From positions 1-36,733 of the forward strand of contig NZ_VEGP01000060.1 in NCBI RefSeq assembly GCF_007679495.1: a stretch of DNA of 36,733 bases, given 5' to 3'. The notes beneath the pieces were generated by a model that had not been told where the DNA came from, did not search any database, and was given only the letters and a program-made list of their open reading frames with translations. The number at the start of each line of letters is the position of its first letter. Position 1 is the stretch's first letter. Of the stretch, positions 17,201 through 24,156 are shown piece after piece. Origin of the DNA: Paenibacillus sp. 32O-W (GTDB taxonomy: Bacteria > Bacillota > Bacilli > Paenibacillales > NBRC-103111). A program made the translations under genes and the position numbers.

Positions 17201-18354
17201 TTCGCCGTCCGGGCCTGATGCTTGACCATCCGTTCCTGCGCCAACTGAAGATGCTTCTCCACATCGCCAAGCGCTGCCGTTGCCGCCTCCAATTCCCGCT
17301 GTTTACCGATGGCTTCATGATTTTCCAATACTTCGATTTCAGCAGCCATTTCCTGAAGCCGGGCTTCCACGCGATTCATCTCTTCCTGAAATTGCCACTT
17401 CTCGTCCTCCGCCTCCCGTAAGGACTGCTCCGCTTCCGATGTCAGGTTCCGGGTCTTCTCATACTCCGCCTTCTTATTCAATAATTCGATGGACTTCACA
17501 TAAATCATATATTTGTTATAACGGTCATAGCTATCCTGAAGCTTGTTCATCTCCTTGCGATGCAAGCGAACCTCGTCCAGGCCGTCGGCAATCTGATCCA
17601 TGTCCTCCAGGACTTCCGACAGCGGCCTCAGTTCATCCTCGTGCAGAGGAGGCAGCGCCTTATGAAGAATATCGTAAATGGCGGACGGCTTAAAATCTTT
17701 GGACAGCTTGGGACTGCGCAACTGAATCATGAGCTGCAGCAAATCCTGGAATGCATCCGCCTCTGCGAATCCGAATAGCTGTTTATTGACGAGATCGCGA
17801 TAGGACGTCTGATCGTGCACGACTTGCCCCCCGGCGCCTACTTTCTCTTCCAATTCCCGGCGGCTGAGCGGAACACGAACGTTATGCTCCAGCCAATGAT
17901 TACGGTCGTACAACCAGAAATTTTTCCCGATCCGCCGGCCATCCTCCAGCACGAATCCCCAGAACTGTACCTGGGCCGCACCACGCCGTGCACGCAGCCC
18001 GATGCCTATCGTTTTGAAAATTTCCTTGGCCGGGTGGACGAATTCCATCCAGAGATAACCTGTAACATCGGATTTACCGCTATCCGTTTCTCCCAACAAA
18101 TAATATTCTATTCGACGGTCGCGCGAGCCGAACGGGTCAAGCCGGCTGGGCCGTTTATCCCCGTCCAGGACAAGGGGCAGAAAACTTTGCATCGTTACCG
18201 ACTTGCCCGAGCCGTTGGCTCCACGCAGGATGAGGCGCCCGTCCTCCAATTCAAATTCCTCTTCATCGTAATACCAGAAATTAAGGATACCGACACGATT
18301 CATTCGCCAGCGCTGGTCGGAAGCCGGTAATGCCGATCTGATATTCTCTTTCAT
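14221..18354 (-). CDS. jetC: Wadjet type II JetC, SMC/MukB-like ATPase
   Basis: About 1377 residues, the motor subunit. The Walker A motif GANGSGKS lies at 45-52. Long charged coiled-coil arms run from about 265 to 600 and 740 to 1110, around a globular hinge-like part near 625-740 (GAPLFAVCDFQPHVDEAAKA). The ABC signature LSGGEK is at 1265-1270, and the Walker B/D-loop LISLDEAFAGVDEEN is at about 1296-1310 with D1300 and E1301. This matches the TIGR02680 family of about 1350 residues. I chose the ATG at 18354, preceded by AGGAGAGATCAAC; an ATG eight codons upstream (18378) lacks a good ribosome site. ATP-driven loop extrusion on small circular DNA is the established role of the family. Confidence 0.95.
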   Translation of the reverse strand: MKENIRSALPASDQRWRMNRVGILNFWYYDEEEFELEDGRLILRGANGSGKSVTMQSFLPLVLDGDKRPSRLDPFGSRDRRIEYYLLGETDSGKSDVTGYLWMEFVHPAKEIFKTIGIGLRARRGAAQVQFWGFVLEDGRRIGKNFWLYDRNHWLEHNVRVPLSRRELEEKVGAGGQVVHDQTSYRDLVNKQLFGFAEADAFQDLLQLMIQLRSPKLSKDFKPSAIYDILHKALPPLHEDELRPLSEVLEDMDQIADGLDEVRLHRKEMNKLQDSYDRYNKYMIYVKSIELLNKKAEYEKTRNLTSEAEQSLREAEDEKWQFQEEMNRVEARLQEMAAEIEVLENHEAIGKQRELEAATAALGDVEKHLQLAQERMVKHQARTANLERTISETEHKYEELNREQRAGLDDLETMAQEAEFAEHPVYHRYWDRGLPEDDGWREPWRRDLRNHRERLERALDCAQKEREAAGLVRELELELGESRKERDNAERERSLGERRLEQSKEELREEIVMWRNGLQALDFGDDRIRLVFKAISEFGQENRAYEPVRAPVMEAFNEQREALATERLKMIQHREVLEQEKKRLQDEKNAWKQSREPEPGRNEARMRARLESQGGSGAPLFAVCDFQPHVDEAAKARIEEALERAGLLDAWISADGRIGAVADGREEFWIVPQPHEIGYTLADVLVPVPSEESGLQAEQVDAVLRTFLWDESGNVADYDSICGVISSRGHFRLGPLVGASRTKERAEYIGKETRKRTRMLEIERLQREIDQLLERLSALDHSLEQLKEREQQLRAESGLFPNGLKLQQDLQALLEAAFRLEAAMKQEQRILERYKLKSTEWRELQRQLVELTASWTRLKREKDLREAIVICRDYEGVLGELHSAWRRSREAAEALVRYREELESVLTALEEEEEQREEMEERRRVLRAQAGMLRSIIEELGLAEVTKRIESIRAERKQAAERHKAVSSDLDEVKQKAAALQERLRIYNGELAERQKGLELASGEWHREAGRALVADWRETYSPEMDLQQALNLAKEMRQRYESLFANRNTETITSHLLEHYNAVRIVLTDYVLETIVEEGTGRILIQSMRDRSHPQPPQVLLEELERSEEEQSLLLSEKDRELYEEIILRSVGKSIRQRIHRAENWVKQMNRLMGERNTSSGLQLKLEWDPKPALSEQQMDTATLVELLKRDAHRLREDEIDLMINHFRSQISYAKQNAQEEQESLRKHLFEVLDYRNWFQFELRYRKGDQAGYRPLTDSRFNVLSGGEKAMAMYIPLFAATWSRYSDARSEAPRLISLDEAFAGVDEENMRDMFKLLTDMGFDYMMTSQVLWGCYDTVPKLAIYEIYRPKDVDFVTLFRYRWNGKIKEYVQDGVNA

Positions 18355-18382
18355 GTTGATCTCTCCTATCCTGTGCATCTAA

Positions 18383-19609
18383 TCAATCCAAATCCCCGGT
18401 ATACAAATACTCTGCATTCCATCGGCCGAGCACCGGCGAAATAAGGAAGTACGAATGATCTTCCCATTCTCCCAGATTCCACTCCACCATATGGGCAAAA
18501 CAAAGCTCGGCCAAATCCTGGGAAGAGGCCTCGCGAAATTCCTTGCTCCAGTATTCCTTGTGCTTGCGCTGCAGCTTTAACAGGATCGTCTCCATCTCCG
18601 AGCGTTCCACTCGAATGCATCCATTATCTTCCAAGTAGCGACCCGTATCTTCCTGGTTCAACTGCCTGCGCAGCTCCCCGGCTACAAGCAGAACCAGATC
18701 CGATACCCCGGACAGGGTAGGGAACAAGGCGGACTCGCTGGAAAGCTCCGGATGGAAGAACAGCAGCCCCTCACGATACCGCCTTCCTTCCCAGCCGAGC
18801 ATTTTGCTCAATTGATCGATGATCGAACGCCGTTGGGTGAGCACATAGGATAAATCTTCCTCGCTCCAGAGACGATCCGGAACCGCGGGTTCCAACAATA
18901 ATCTTCTGTATACGCGATGACGCCGGCGAAGCGCTTGCCCCTCCTGGGTATCTGCATACAAAATCGGATCTGAAAGCTGCTCCATATTCGTATAGAAAGT
19001 AAGATCCTGGGGAAACCGCCGCAATATATACCGCACATTGGGAGAGCACTCGAACAAGGCATTCCGCGACTCATTCTGGGCCCATTCTCCTTCATCCCCG
19101 TCGACCGAAAACAGCACTCCCAGCGATTTCAGCTTCTTTAAAGCCCTCGCCATCGATAAACGATGGTAATAGTTGGTCCAATCCGCCTCCAATCCCCGCC
19201 CATTTAAATGCTCGCGGATTTCGGTCACCATGTCGGACAGCAGAAACTGGTCCATTTCCGTTTTTCCTTCCAAATACCATAGGCCGAATGTAAAAAAGAC
19301 GTAGTCCCGCTGTTCGCGAAATTCCGCGAATCCCATCCACGAATAAGGAACGACGGGCACTTTGTCCAGCTTGGCCAGCGAACGGGTGACAATCAGGGGA
19401 TAGCCGGTCTGATCCAGAAACCAACTGCGCAGCTCGTCATAATGATCCTTCACCGCAAAATATAGTTCCTTGTCCTCTTCCTTGGATATCCATGGCCGGT
19501 TCAGCAAGGCGTGAATACAAGCTCTCTTGCGCTCTGCGGCTTGCTCCGCGCTCATCGCCCTTCCTGAACGGCCGATTCGGCGAATGGCCGAGCTATTGCT
19601 CTCGCTCAT
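18383..19609 (-). CDS. jetB: Wadjet type II JetB, MukE-like subunit (DUF2398/TIGR02678-type)
   Basis: 408 residues, cytoplasmic, with no membrane or signal segments. It matches the DUF2398 (TIGR02678) family in length and in position between the MukF-like and MukB-like genes. Conserved-looking parts include YPLIVTRSLAKLDKVPVVPY (about 67-86) and the C-terminal stretch with DHSYFLISPVLGRWNAEY. Winged-helix proteins of this kind bridge the kleisin-like JetA and the JetC heads. The start ATG at 19609 lies 4 bases after the jetA stop, with its ribosome site (AAGGAGAATGATCAG) inside the end of jetA, so expression is closely coupled. It makes DNA-binding or structural contacts and has no catalytic motif. 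Confidence 0.9.
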   Translation of the reverse strand: MSESNSSAIRRIGRSGRAMSAEQAAERKRACIHALLNRPWISKEEDKELYFAVKDHYDELRSWFLDQTGYPLIVTRSLAKLDKVPVVPYSWMGFAEFREQRDYVFFTFGLWYLEGKTEMDQFLLSDMVTEIREHLNGRGLEADWTNYYHRLSMARALKKLKSLGVLFSVDGDEGEWAQNESRNALFECSPNVRYILRRFPQDLTFYTNMEQLSDPILYADTQEGQALRRRHRVYRRLLLEPAVPDRLWSEEDLSYVLTQRRSIIDQLSKMLGWEGRRYREGLLFFHPELSSESALFPTLSGVSDLVLLVAGELRRQLNQEDTGRYLEDNGCIRVERSEMETILLKLQRKHKEYWSKEFREASSQDLAELCFAHMVEWNLGEWEDHSYFLISPVLGRWNAEYLYTGDLD

Positions 19610-19613
19610 CTGA

Positions 19614-21143
19614 TCATTCTCCTTCCCGGGCTGCTGCCGCTTCCAGGGATGCGCCTATGAAGGTAAAAACGAGTTCATAATCCGGCAGATGAAGCTCGCC
19701 GTCTTCGGAAACAAGAACGGCCTGCTCTTTCGTTCCCGCATTGATCATCTCCACCTTGACCCCTTCCGGTGTAACGAACGAACGGCATGGGGAGGTCGTG
19801 CAACGTCCAATCCACTGCAGCAGACGAAGCCTTGTGACGCTTGAAACAACGGACATTTCCGAAATCCGCACCCTGCCTCGTTCCACCATTTCGCGAACAG
19901 CCTCCCATTCTTCAGCCTGCCGTTGCAAATAGAGCTCCCGTTCCTTCCGCTTTCTTGCTTCATTCTCGCGGACCGGCTCCGTTTCCCGGCGTTCCCCGCG
20001 CTTGCGGCTGCGCGACCGCAGCGCCCGAATCGTGGGAACTTCTTCCCACATGGACATATCCGCCCGATCAGACGTGCGCAAATCTTCTCCTTGCAAATGG
20101 CGGGTCTCGAACAAGCCGAACACGCAGGCCGCCAGACGGTGGCTTTCCTCCAGAGAGTCGGTACGCGCAAACCAGTCCGCCAAATATTCGAGCTCCTTTC
20201 TCCGGCTTAGCCCGGACCGCTTCCTTTCCTGAATGCGAATGACGCTTCTCACGATGCGGGCGATAGCGTCTTTGGTCGCTCTCTCCAGCAAGGTCAATTC
20301 GCTTGGAGATGAGCCGTCTCCCAGGAACCAACGCCGCAGGTTGCTCCATCCTTGCTGCAGCTCCTCCAGCATTTCTTCCTTGACCGGCATTTCTTCCAGG
20401 CTGGGCTTGTTCGCTATGCCGTCCGCTACCTTCTCCAGAAACAAATCCCGGACATTGTCGCCGATTCGCTCCAGATTGCCTTCGATTTTATACGCGTTTC
20501 TTTGCAGCGCCTGAACGAAATTTTGCAAATAATTCGTCAGCTTGTCCTTAAAGATCAGGAACGATTCCGTGACCATCATCTCTTCGGCTTTGGCCGTCTG
20601 CAGACTGGCTATATAATCGGAGGCATTCTCATGAAGACGAACGAAGGCATCGTACAGCTCGTTCCACAGCTCCAACGCCGCGTCTTCTTCGAAGGTACCG
20701 GCGTACTGACGGATTTCAAACAGTTTATCGGCGATTTTGTCGAACAGGGTCGGCTCGAGCGAGCCGCCATAACCGGTCACTTTCTCCAGCGATTCCAGCA
20801 AGCGTTCAATTTCAATAGAATAGGGCCTGAGAAGATACTGCATTTTTTTCTTCATATACTCTTCCAATGTTGTTGCCCTTCCCCCGTCATGCCGGGAAGC
20901 CAGATTTCCCCATTCTTCCAATTGTGCCAGATCGCCGAGACACTGCTCCAGAGTATACTGGGGCACCACATTCCTTGCGGAAATCGCTTCGAATATTTCC
21001 TCGGGCTTCAACCAGTATCTCAATCTTTTATATTCCTGGTAAAAATAGCGCATGATCGCCCGGTAGCGCACTACATTTTCGGCATTCGTATATTTCAACT
21101 CCGGCACGCTCCGCAGCGTTCGAGCCATTTGTTGACTGTCCAT
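19614..21143 (-). CDS. jetA: Wadjet type II JetA, kleisin (MukF)-like subunit (DUF2397/TIGR02677-type)
   Basis: 509 residues, first gene of the operon. The N-terminal ~100 residues look like a winged-helix module (VVRYRAIMRYFYQEYKRLRY, then EEIFEAISARNVVPQYTLEQ). The middle is helical, and the C-terminal ~110 residues include a charged helix followed by a compact end (VVSSVTRLRLLQWIGRC). Length, gene order and content match DUF2397. As the kleisin it would hold the JetC heads together and recruit JetB. The ATG at 21143 follows AGGTGGACTCAG. A promoter is visible 40-70 bases upstream. No regulator gene is nearby, so the system may be expressed constitutively. Confidence 0.9.
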   Translation of the reverse strand: MDSQQMARTLRSVPELKYTNAENVVRYRAIMRYFYQEYKRLRYWLKPEEIFEAISARNVVPQYTLEQCLGDLAQLEEWGNLASRHDGGRATTLEEYMKKKMQYLLRPYSIEIERLLESLEKVTGYGGSLEPTLFDKIADKLFEIRQYAGTFEEDAALELWNELYDAFVRLHENASDYIASLQTAKAEEMMVTESFLIFKDKLTNYLQNFVQALQRNAYKIEGNLERIGDNVRDLFLEKVADGIANKPSLEEMPVKEEMLEELQQGWSNLRRWFLGDGSSPSELTLLERATKDAIARIVRSVIRIQERKRSGLSRRKELEYLADWFARTDSLEESHRLAACVFGLFETRHLQGEDLRTSDRADMSMWEEVPTIRALRSRSRKRGERRETEPVRENEARKRKERELYLQRQAEEWEAVREMVERGRVRISEMSVVSSVTRLRLLQWIGRCTTSPCRSFVTPEGVKVEMINAGTKEQAVLVSEDGELHLPDYELVFTFIGASLEAAAAREGE

Positions 21144-21182
21144 CTGAGTCCACCTATTCCTCTATTCTTGTTTTTTCATTCT

Positions 21183-21212
21183 AGCATAGTCACTTTTAGT
21201 AGAGATTGACAA
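21183..21212 (-). promoter_or_regulatory. Sigma-A-type promoter of the Wadjet operon
   Basis: Read on the minus strand: TTGTCA (21207-21212), an 18-base spacer, then TATGCT (21183-21188). The jetA start is 39 bases further on. The match to TTGACA/TATAAT is good and no other candidate lies closer. Confidence 0.6.
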
Positions 21213-21386
21213 GCAACAACCTGGCTTTTCCAAACTCTTCTTTACTTAATAAATATACCATTCCCAGCAGCGCATAAACCATGGAAAGTTATCGAAAATG
21301 TATGGAAAAAGCAAATGGATGATCGGCGAAACTGATCCTGAGAAATGGCCCGTTTATCCCGATGTTTGTATTATCGGGTTAAGACA

Positions 21387-21466
21387 CCCACCTCTATAGG
21401 TGGGCTCTAAATCAGGTGGAGTAGAGTCTCCATCTGATTACTCGATGTTCAGCTAAGCTGAACGAG
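21387..21466. ncRNA. Three successive hairpins, candidate structured RNA or element end
   Basis: Three near-perfect hairpins follow one another within 80 bases. First, CCCACCT/AGGTGGG with a 4-base loop (21387-21404). Second, a 12 bp stem AATCAGGTGGAG/CTCCATCTGATT with one G-U pair (21410-21439). Third, GTTCAGC/GCTGAAC inside CTC/GAG (21441-21466). More foldable sequence continues to about 21690 (for example CGATAC/GTATCG near 21622-21636). Spacing and style recall the non-coding ends of IS200/IS605-type elements and their guide RNAs, but no tnpA or tnpB is present, so this is only a resemblance. Confidence 0.35.
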
Positions 21467-21696
21467 TTCACTTGGATCGGTCCGATAACTTCTAGCCTCT
21501 TGCCCGCTTTCTTAGCCATTTTTAGAAAGTATAAGTTTCGAGAGCTTAGTTCTTTATTTAAAACCGCACGTTTTGGCGGATAGCTCAATTTCGTATGAGG
21601 ATGATGCGGAAGCCGAAGTGTCGATACCTAGTATCGCGGTTGCGGAGTAAGCCGTAGCCTGTCGGGGTTATTATGGCCCAGGAACAACTCACAAAA

Positions 21697-21784
21697 GGGC
21701 TGCCCCAAAATCCAGTTCGCGATTTTTCAGCACCGCTAGTACCGGAATTTTTCGTTTTATAGTGAATTTTTTTTGGGACAACCC
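21697..21784. mobile_element. MITE-like element, 88 bp, with 14 bp inverted ends
   Basis: The left end GGGCTGCCCCAAAA and the reverse complement of the right end GGGTTGTCCCAAAA match at 12 of 14 positions. The 60-base interior is non-coding. Such ends are typical of non-autonomous elements mobilised by a transposase elsewhere in the genome. I cannot define target duplications with confidence. Confidence 0.45.
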
Positions 21785-21860
21785 CGGATCGTTCACCGGA
21801 TGGTGTAAAAGACAAGGATAAACGGCTATCGCCGTCCTTTGGACAGGCGCGTTTACCGAT

Positions 21861-21909
21861 GAAATATAAGAACAGGTATAAGATGAAAACTTATACTTTC
21901 TTATATTTC
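21861..21909. other. Perfect nested hairpin
   Basis: GAAATATAAGAA (21861-21872) pairs perfectly with TTCTTATATTTC (21898-21909), and inside it GTATAAG (21876-21882) pairs with CTTATAC (21890-21896). It is AT-rich with no T-run, so not a standard terminator. It lies in the gene-free gap between the Wadjet and TIR units. Confidence 0.5.
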
Positions 21910-21917
21910 AAGCAAAA

Positions 21918-22030
21918 GTGCACGTCTTTTCGGGAAAAGCCTCGAAGTACCTGATTCTAGAGCGATAGTGCACGTCTTTTTGAAGAAAAGTCGCCACATA
22001 CCTGATTCTAGAGCAATAATGCACGTCTTT
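21918..22030. repeat. ~50 bp tandem repeat array 1
   Basis: RTGCACGTCTTT occurs at 21918, 21968 and 22019, a period of 50-51 bases; the units end in CCTGATTCTAGAGCRAT. A weaker related piece (ACCTGCACATTTGACCGTCTTT) follows at about 22069-22090. There is no reading frame of interest. The rest of the gene-free stretch 21213-22565 holds the hairpins, MITE and repeats listed separately. Confidence 0.7.
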
Positions 22031-22290
22031 GGAGCGATTTTTGCGAAATGGCCCCATTTTGTGAAAAAGACCTGCACATTTGACCGTCTTTCGCCTTCTT
22101 TTTGGAAAAAGGCACGATTTTAATGTATTTTTGCTCGTCTTTGTGGTGTCTTCACCGCCCCGGATGAACGATGGCGTACAAAGACGATGTTGACGGGTAT
22201 GGTAGTGATTGCTTGACACTCTCACTTTACCCAACGAAGCGGTGTTTTTCTATTTTTCAACTTTTGTATTTAATCCGCTGCTTTTTGCAC

Positions 22291-22362
22291 AGCCGGTTTT
22301 CGCTCTGCGAAAGTTGAGTAAATAACCAGCTGAAGCTTTTAGTGCCAATAGGAATCTTTGTT
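22291..22362. repeat. Mixed copy of dispersed short repeats
   Basis: It contains GGTTTTCGCTCTGCGAA, also found at 4518, followed by GTGCCAATAGGAATCTTTG, also found at about 268 and 30781. It is non-coding. Confidence 0.55.
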
Positions 22363-22401
22363 CTGCACCACAATTACACCGTATAGATTGCCATCTAAGT
22401 A

Positions 22402-22488
22402 GTAAAAAAAGCCCCTAACGGAGCCTCTTCGAAGACGAATAACCCGGTTTTAAAGGAAGCTTTTTATGCCAATAAGAAAGTTGTTCCA
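22402..22488 (-). repeat. Structured terminator-like repeat, copy 1
   Basis: This block and 30716-30803 share GTAAAAAAAGCYCCTAACG, CGAAGACGAATAACCCGGT and AGCTTTTTATGCCAATA. Read on the minus strand its outer ends AAAAAGC and GCTTTTTTT pair and leave a T-run, so it may back up the terminator at 22531 behind the TIR unit. The conserved inner part GGGTTATTCGTCTTCG suggests a constrained structure. Confidence 0.6.
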
Positions 22489-22530
22489 TTTTTTTTAATG
22501 CTTTAATGAACTTAAACTTTCTAATGTGGT

Positions 22531-22556
22531 AAAAAACCGCATCCTCGCGGATGCGG
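22531..22556 (-). terminator. Terminator of the TIR unit
   Basis: CCGCATCC and GGATGCGG form a perfect 8 bp stem with a 4-base loop (22537-22556). On the minus strand it is followed by TTTTTTACC. It lies 9 bases after the stop of the 56-residue gene, which supports that gene being the last of its transcript. Confidence 0.88.
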
Positions 22557-22565
22557 CTTGATTTC

Positions 22566-22736
22566 TTACTTGTATATAGGCTTTCCGTATTCCGCCTTCT
22601 TCTCAAATAGGACGGTATACATCTCATCGTGTCCGTCTAAGGAAGGTGCAAGGACAATCTTGGTTCCCTCGTCATGCTTGAGCGTGGAAGGCTTAAGTGC
22701 AGATTTCCTGAATGCCTGCCTCGGTTTATGGCTCAT
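22566..22736 (-). CDS. Small protein (56 residues) coupled to the TIR-like gene
   Basis: The start ATG at 22736 overlaps the TIR gene stop in an ATGA junction, and a near-ideal ribosome site AGGAGGGG lies 7 bases before it, inside the TIR gene. It ends 9 bases before a strong terminator. These three signs make translation likely although the protein is short. The sequence is basic at the front (MSHKPRQAFRKSALKPSTLK) and acidic in the middle (HDEGTK, DGHDEMY), ending FEKKAEYGKPIYK. It has no membrane segment and no family I recognise. A regulator, chaperone or antitoxin-like partner of the TIR protein is one possible reading by context only; a ribosome-associated or unrelated role cannot be excluded. 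Confidence 0.72.
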   Translation of the reverse strand: MSHKPRQAFRKSALKPSTLKHDEGTKIVLAPSLDGHDEMYTVLFEKKAEYGKPIYK

Positions 22737-23749
22737 GTTGATTCCCCTCCTAACAAATCATGGATTGAATCCAACAAAGGTTTATTGAGATAGCAGATTT
22801 CTTCAAAATGCCGCGGTGTAACCTGAGTGGTTCCTCTAAGATGAATAGTAAAGACGTATCTCTTAGCTAAAGGATAACATAAGATGTATTCCTTCACAAC
22901 AGATTTGCGGTTGCGCTGGCTGAACGTGACATTTCCATTCGTATGAACGTCCACGACGTGGATAATTTCATCCCCGGGCTTCTTGTCCTTGTTGGCATTA
23001 AGAGAATATTCCAGCCCGATCCGGCCTACCCCGTCGCTTCCGACCTGCCGGATGACGTCTTCGAACGCTTTGAACAGGGCGGCTCCGCTCACGGTATAAG
23101 GGCTGGATAAGAAGGAAAGCCGGAGGGCTCTGCACATTTTGTTATATAACGCCGTATCCAAGGCTGCCTTATCATTCAATTCTTCAAAAAAACCGATGAT
23201 TTTCAATAATCGGTCTCTCTCCTCCTCGGATTCCCGAAGAAGCACTAACGGATCAGGCTCTTTGCAGCCGAGCCGTTCGATGATTCCGCCGATTTTCCCG
23301 CAGGCTACGCCGACGGCGGCATTCCAATTCTGTGAATGAAAAGGATAGGTGAGAGTGGTCATGCCGAATAAATCGGAAGGCGTTCGGAAGCCTTCAATCC
23401 GTGATTCATCACCGTCCTCCTGCTCGGGAATATCTTTAGGGACGAGGAAGAAGACGCGTTCTCTGCCCAGCTTGCTCCAGAACAACCCCATTTCAAAGAC
23501 CGTGTTATCCCTGGTAGTATAATACAGCTTGCCGCGGAAGTTGGTGACATCGTCGGGATGAAAAACAAACACGGCAAAATCACTCTCTTGCATTTGCTGC
23601 TCCAAATCCTGCATCGTATAGCGATTCACTTGAAAGACTCCCCGATGCCACGGAGTGACAACGGCGAAATGCTCCAGCTCCTCCTGGACGGCATTAACGA
23701 TAGGAATCGCTTCCTTGGATGATCCTATAAATACGGCCGGTTTGCTCAT
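22733..23749 (-). CDS. TIR-like (Cap12/PF10137-type) protein with unassigned C-terminal half
   Basis: 338 residues. Residues 4-~105 match the prokaryotic TIR-like domain of the Cap12/PF10137 family: VFIGSS at 6-11, VTPWHRGVF at 31-39, the SDFAVFVFHPDD strand at 56-67, and RDNTVFEMGLF at 80-90, where E86 is the expected catalytic glutamate, then LGRERVFFLVP. In this family TIR domains cleave NAD+ when triggered, often by a cyclic nucleotide or by infection, and kill or arrest the cell. Residues ~165-338 have no domain I can name; they include a helical part (176-235) and a strand-rich part (242-305), so they could be a sensor. The start follows GGGGGAGCGT. No CD-NTase or other signalling gene is adjacent. 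Confidence 0.88.
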   Translation of the reverse strand: MSKPAVFIGSSKEAIPIVNAVQEELEHFAVVTPWHRGVFQVNRYTMQDLEQQMQESDFAVFVFHPDDVTNFRGKLYYTTRDNTVFEMGLFWSKLGRERVFFLVPKDIPEQEDGDESRIEGFRTPSDLFGMTTLTYPFHSQNWNAAVGVACGKIGGIIERLGCKEPDPLVLLRESEEERDRLLKIIGFFEELNDKAALDTALYNKMCRALRLSFLSSPYTVSGAALFKAFEDVIRQVGSDGVGRIGLEYSLNANKDKKPGDEIIHVVDVHTNGNVTFSQRNRKSVVKEYILCYPLAKRYVFTIHLRGTTQVTPRHFEEICYLNKPLLDSIHDLLGGEST

Positions 23750-23784
23750 ACGCTCCCCCAGATAAGGTATGATCTACTTTCCAC

Positions 23785-23790
23785 ATTATA
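23785..23790 (-). promoter_or_regulatory. Possible -10 box of the TIR unit
   Basis: A perfect TATAAT lies on the minus strand 35 bases before the TIR start codon. No good -35 hexamer is found at 16-18 bases, so strength and use are uncertain. Confidence 0.4.
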
Positions 23791-24156
23791 ACATAAAAAG
23801 AATGGACAGGACCTTAGAATGAGGGGGGAAGCAGCAAAGACCCGCAAAAGTGCAGGCCTTTACTAAGGTTTGGGCTGCAGCCCTGTATGATAACTGCATG
23901 GATCACATCTCCCGGTGTTATTTGCCCATATACTATTCGTTCAGTTCGTGTCGGGTTCGAATATTAGGCTCTATCAAACGCTAGTTTTATAACCTATCAT
24001 TTTTTTCATATCGATGGCCGAAGAATAACCGGAAATGATATAATGGGAAAAAATGGGGCAAAATCCTCGTAACATTTAAAGTTGGATACTAAACGATGCG
24101 ATGAGCCGTTTTCAAACACTGCTGCCAAACGCTCTCTAGGAAAGGGGAAATAGCGA
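23791..24156. other. Intergenic region between divergent TIR and dehydrogenase genes
   Basis: No gene is seen. Near 23847 the motif CGCAAAAGTGCAGG resembles the core of the ~50 bp repeats elsewhere in the window. A TATAAT lies on the forward strand at 24039-24044 about 110 bases before the dehydrogenase gene, without a clear -35 box. Confidence 0.4.

Noticed and set aside
16267-17421. 384-codon open frame on the strand opposite jetC
   Set aside because: It is antisense to a well-supported SMC gene in a codon pattern that keeps opposite frames open; the product is low-complexity (Arg/Ser/Phe/Leu-rich) and has no ribosome site or family.
21918-22030. Regularly spaced repeats that might be a CRISPR array
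   Set aside because: The units are tandem over their whole length, have no unique spacers, only two or three copies, and no cas genes are near.
23954-23962. GGTTCGAAT, the T-loop consensus of tRNAs
   Set aside because: The flanking bases do not pair as a T-stem, and no acceptor, D or anticodon arm is found; it is not a tRNA and gives no att site I can support.
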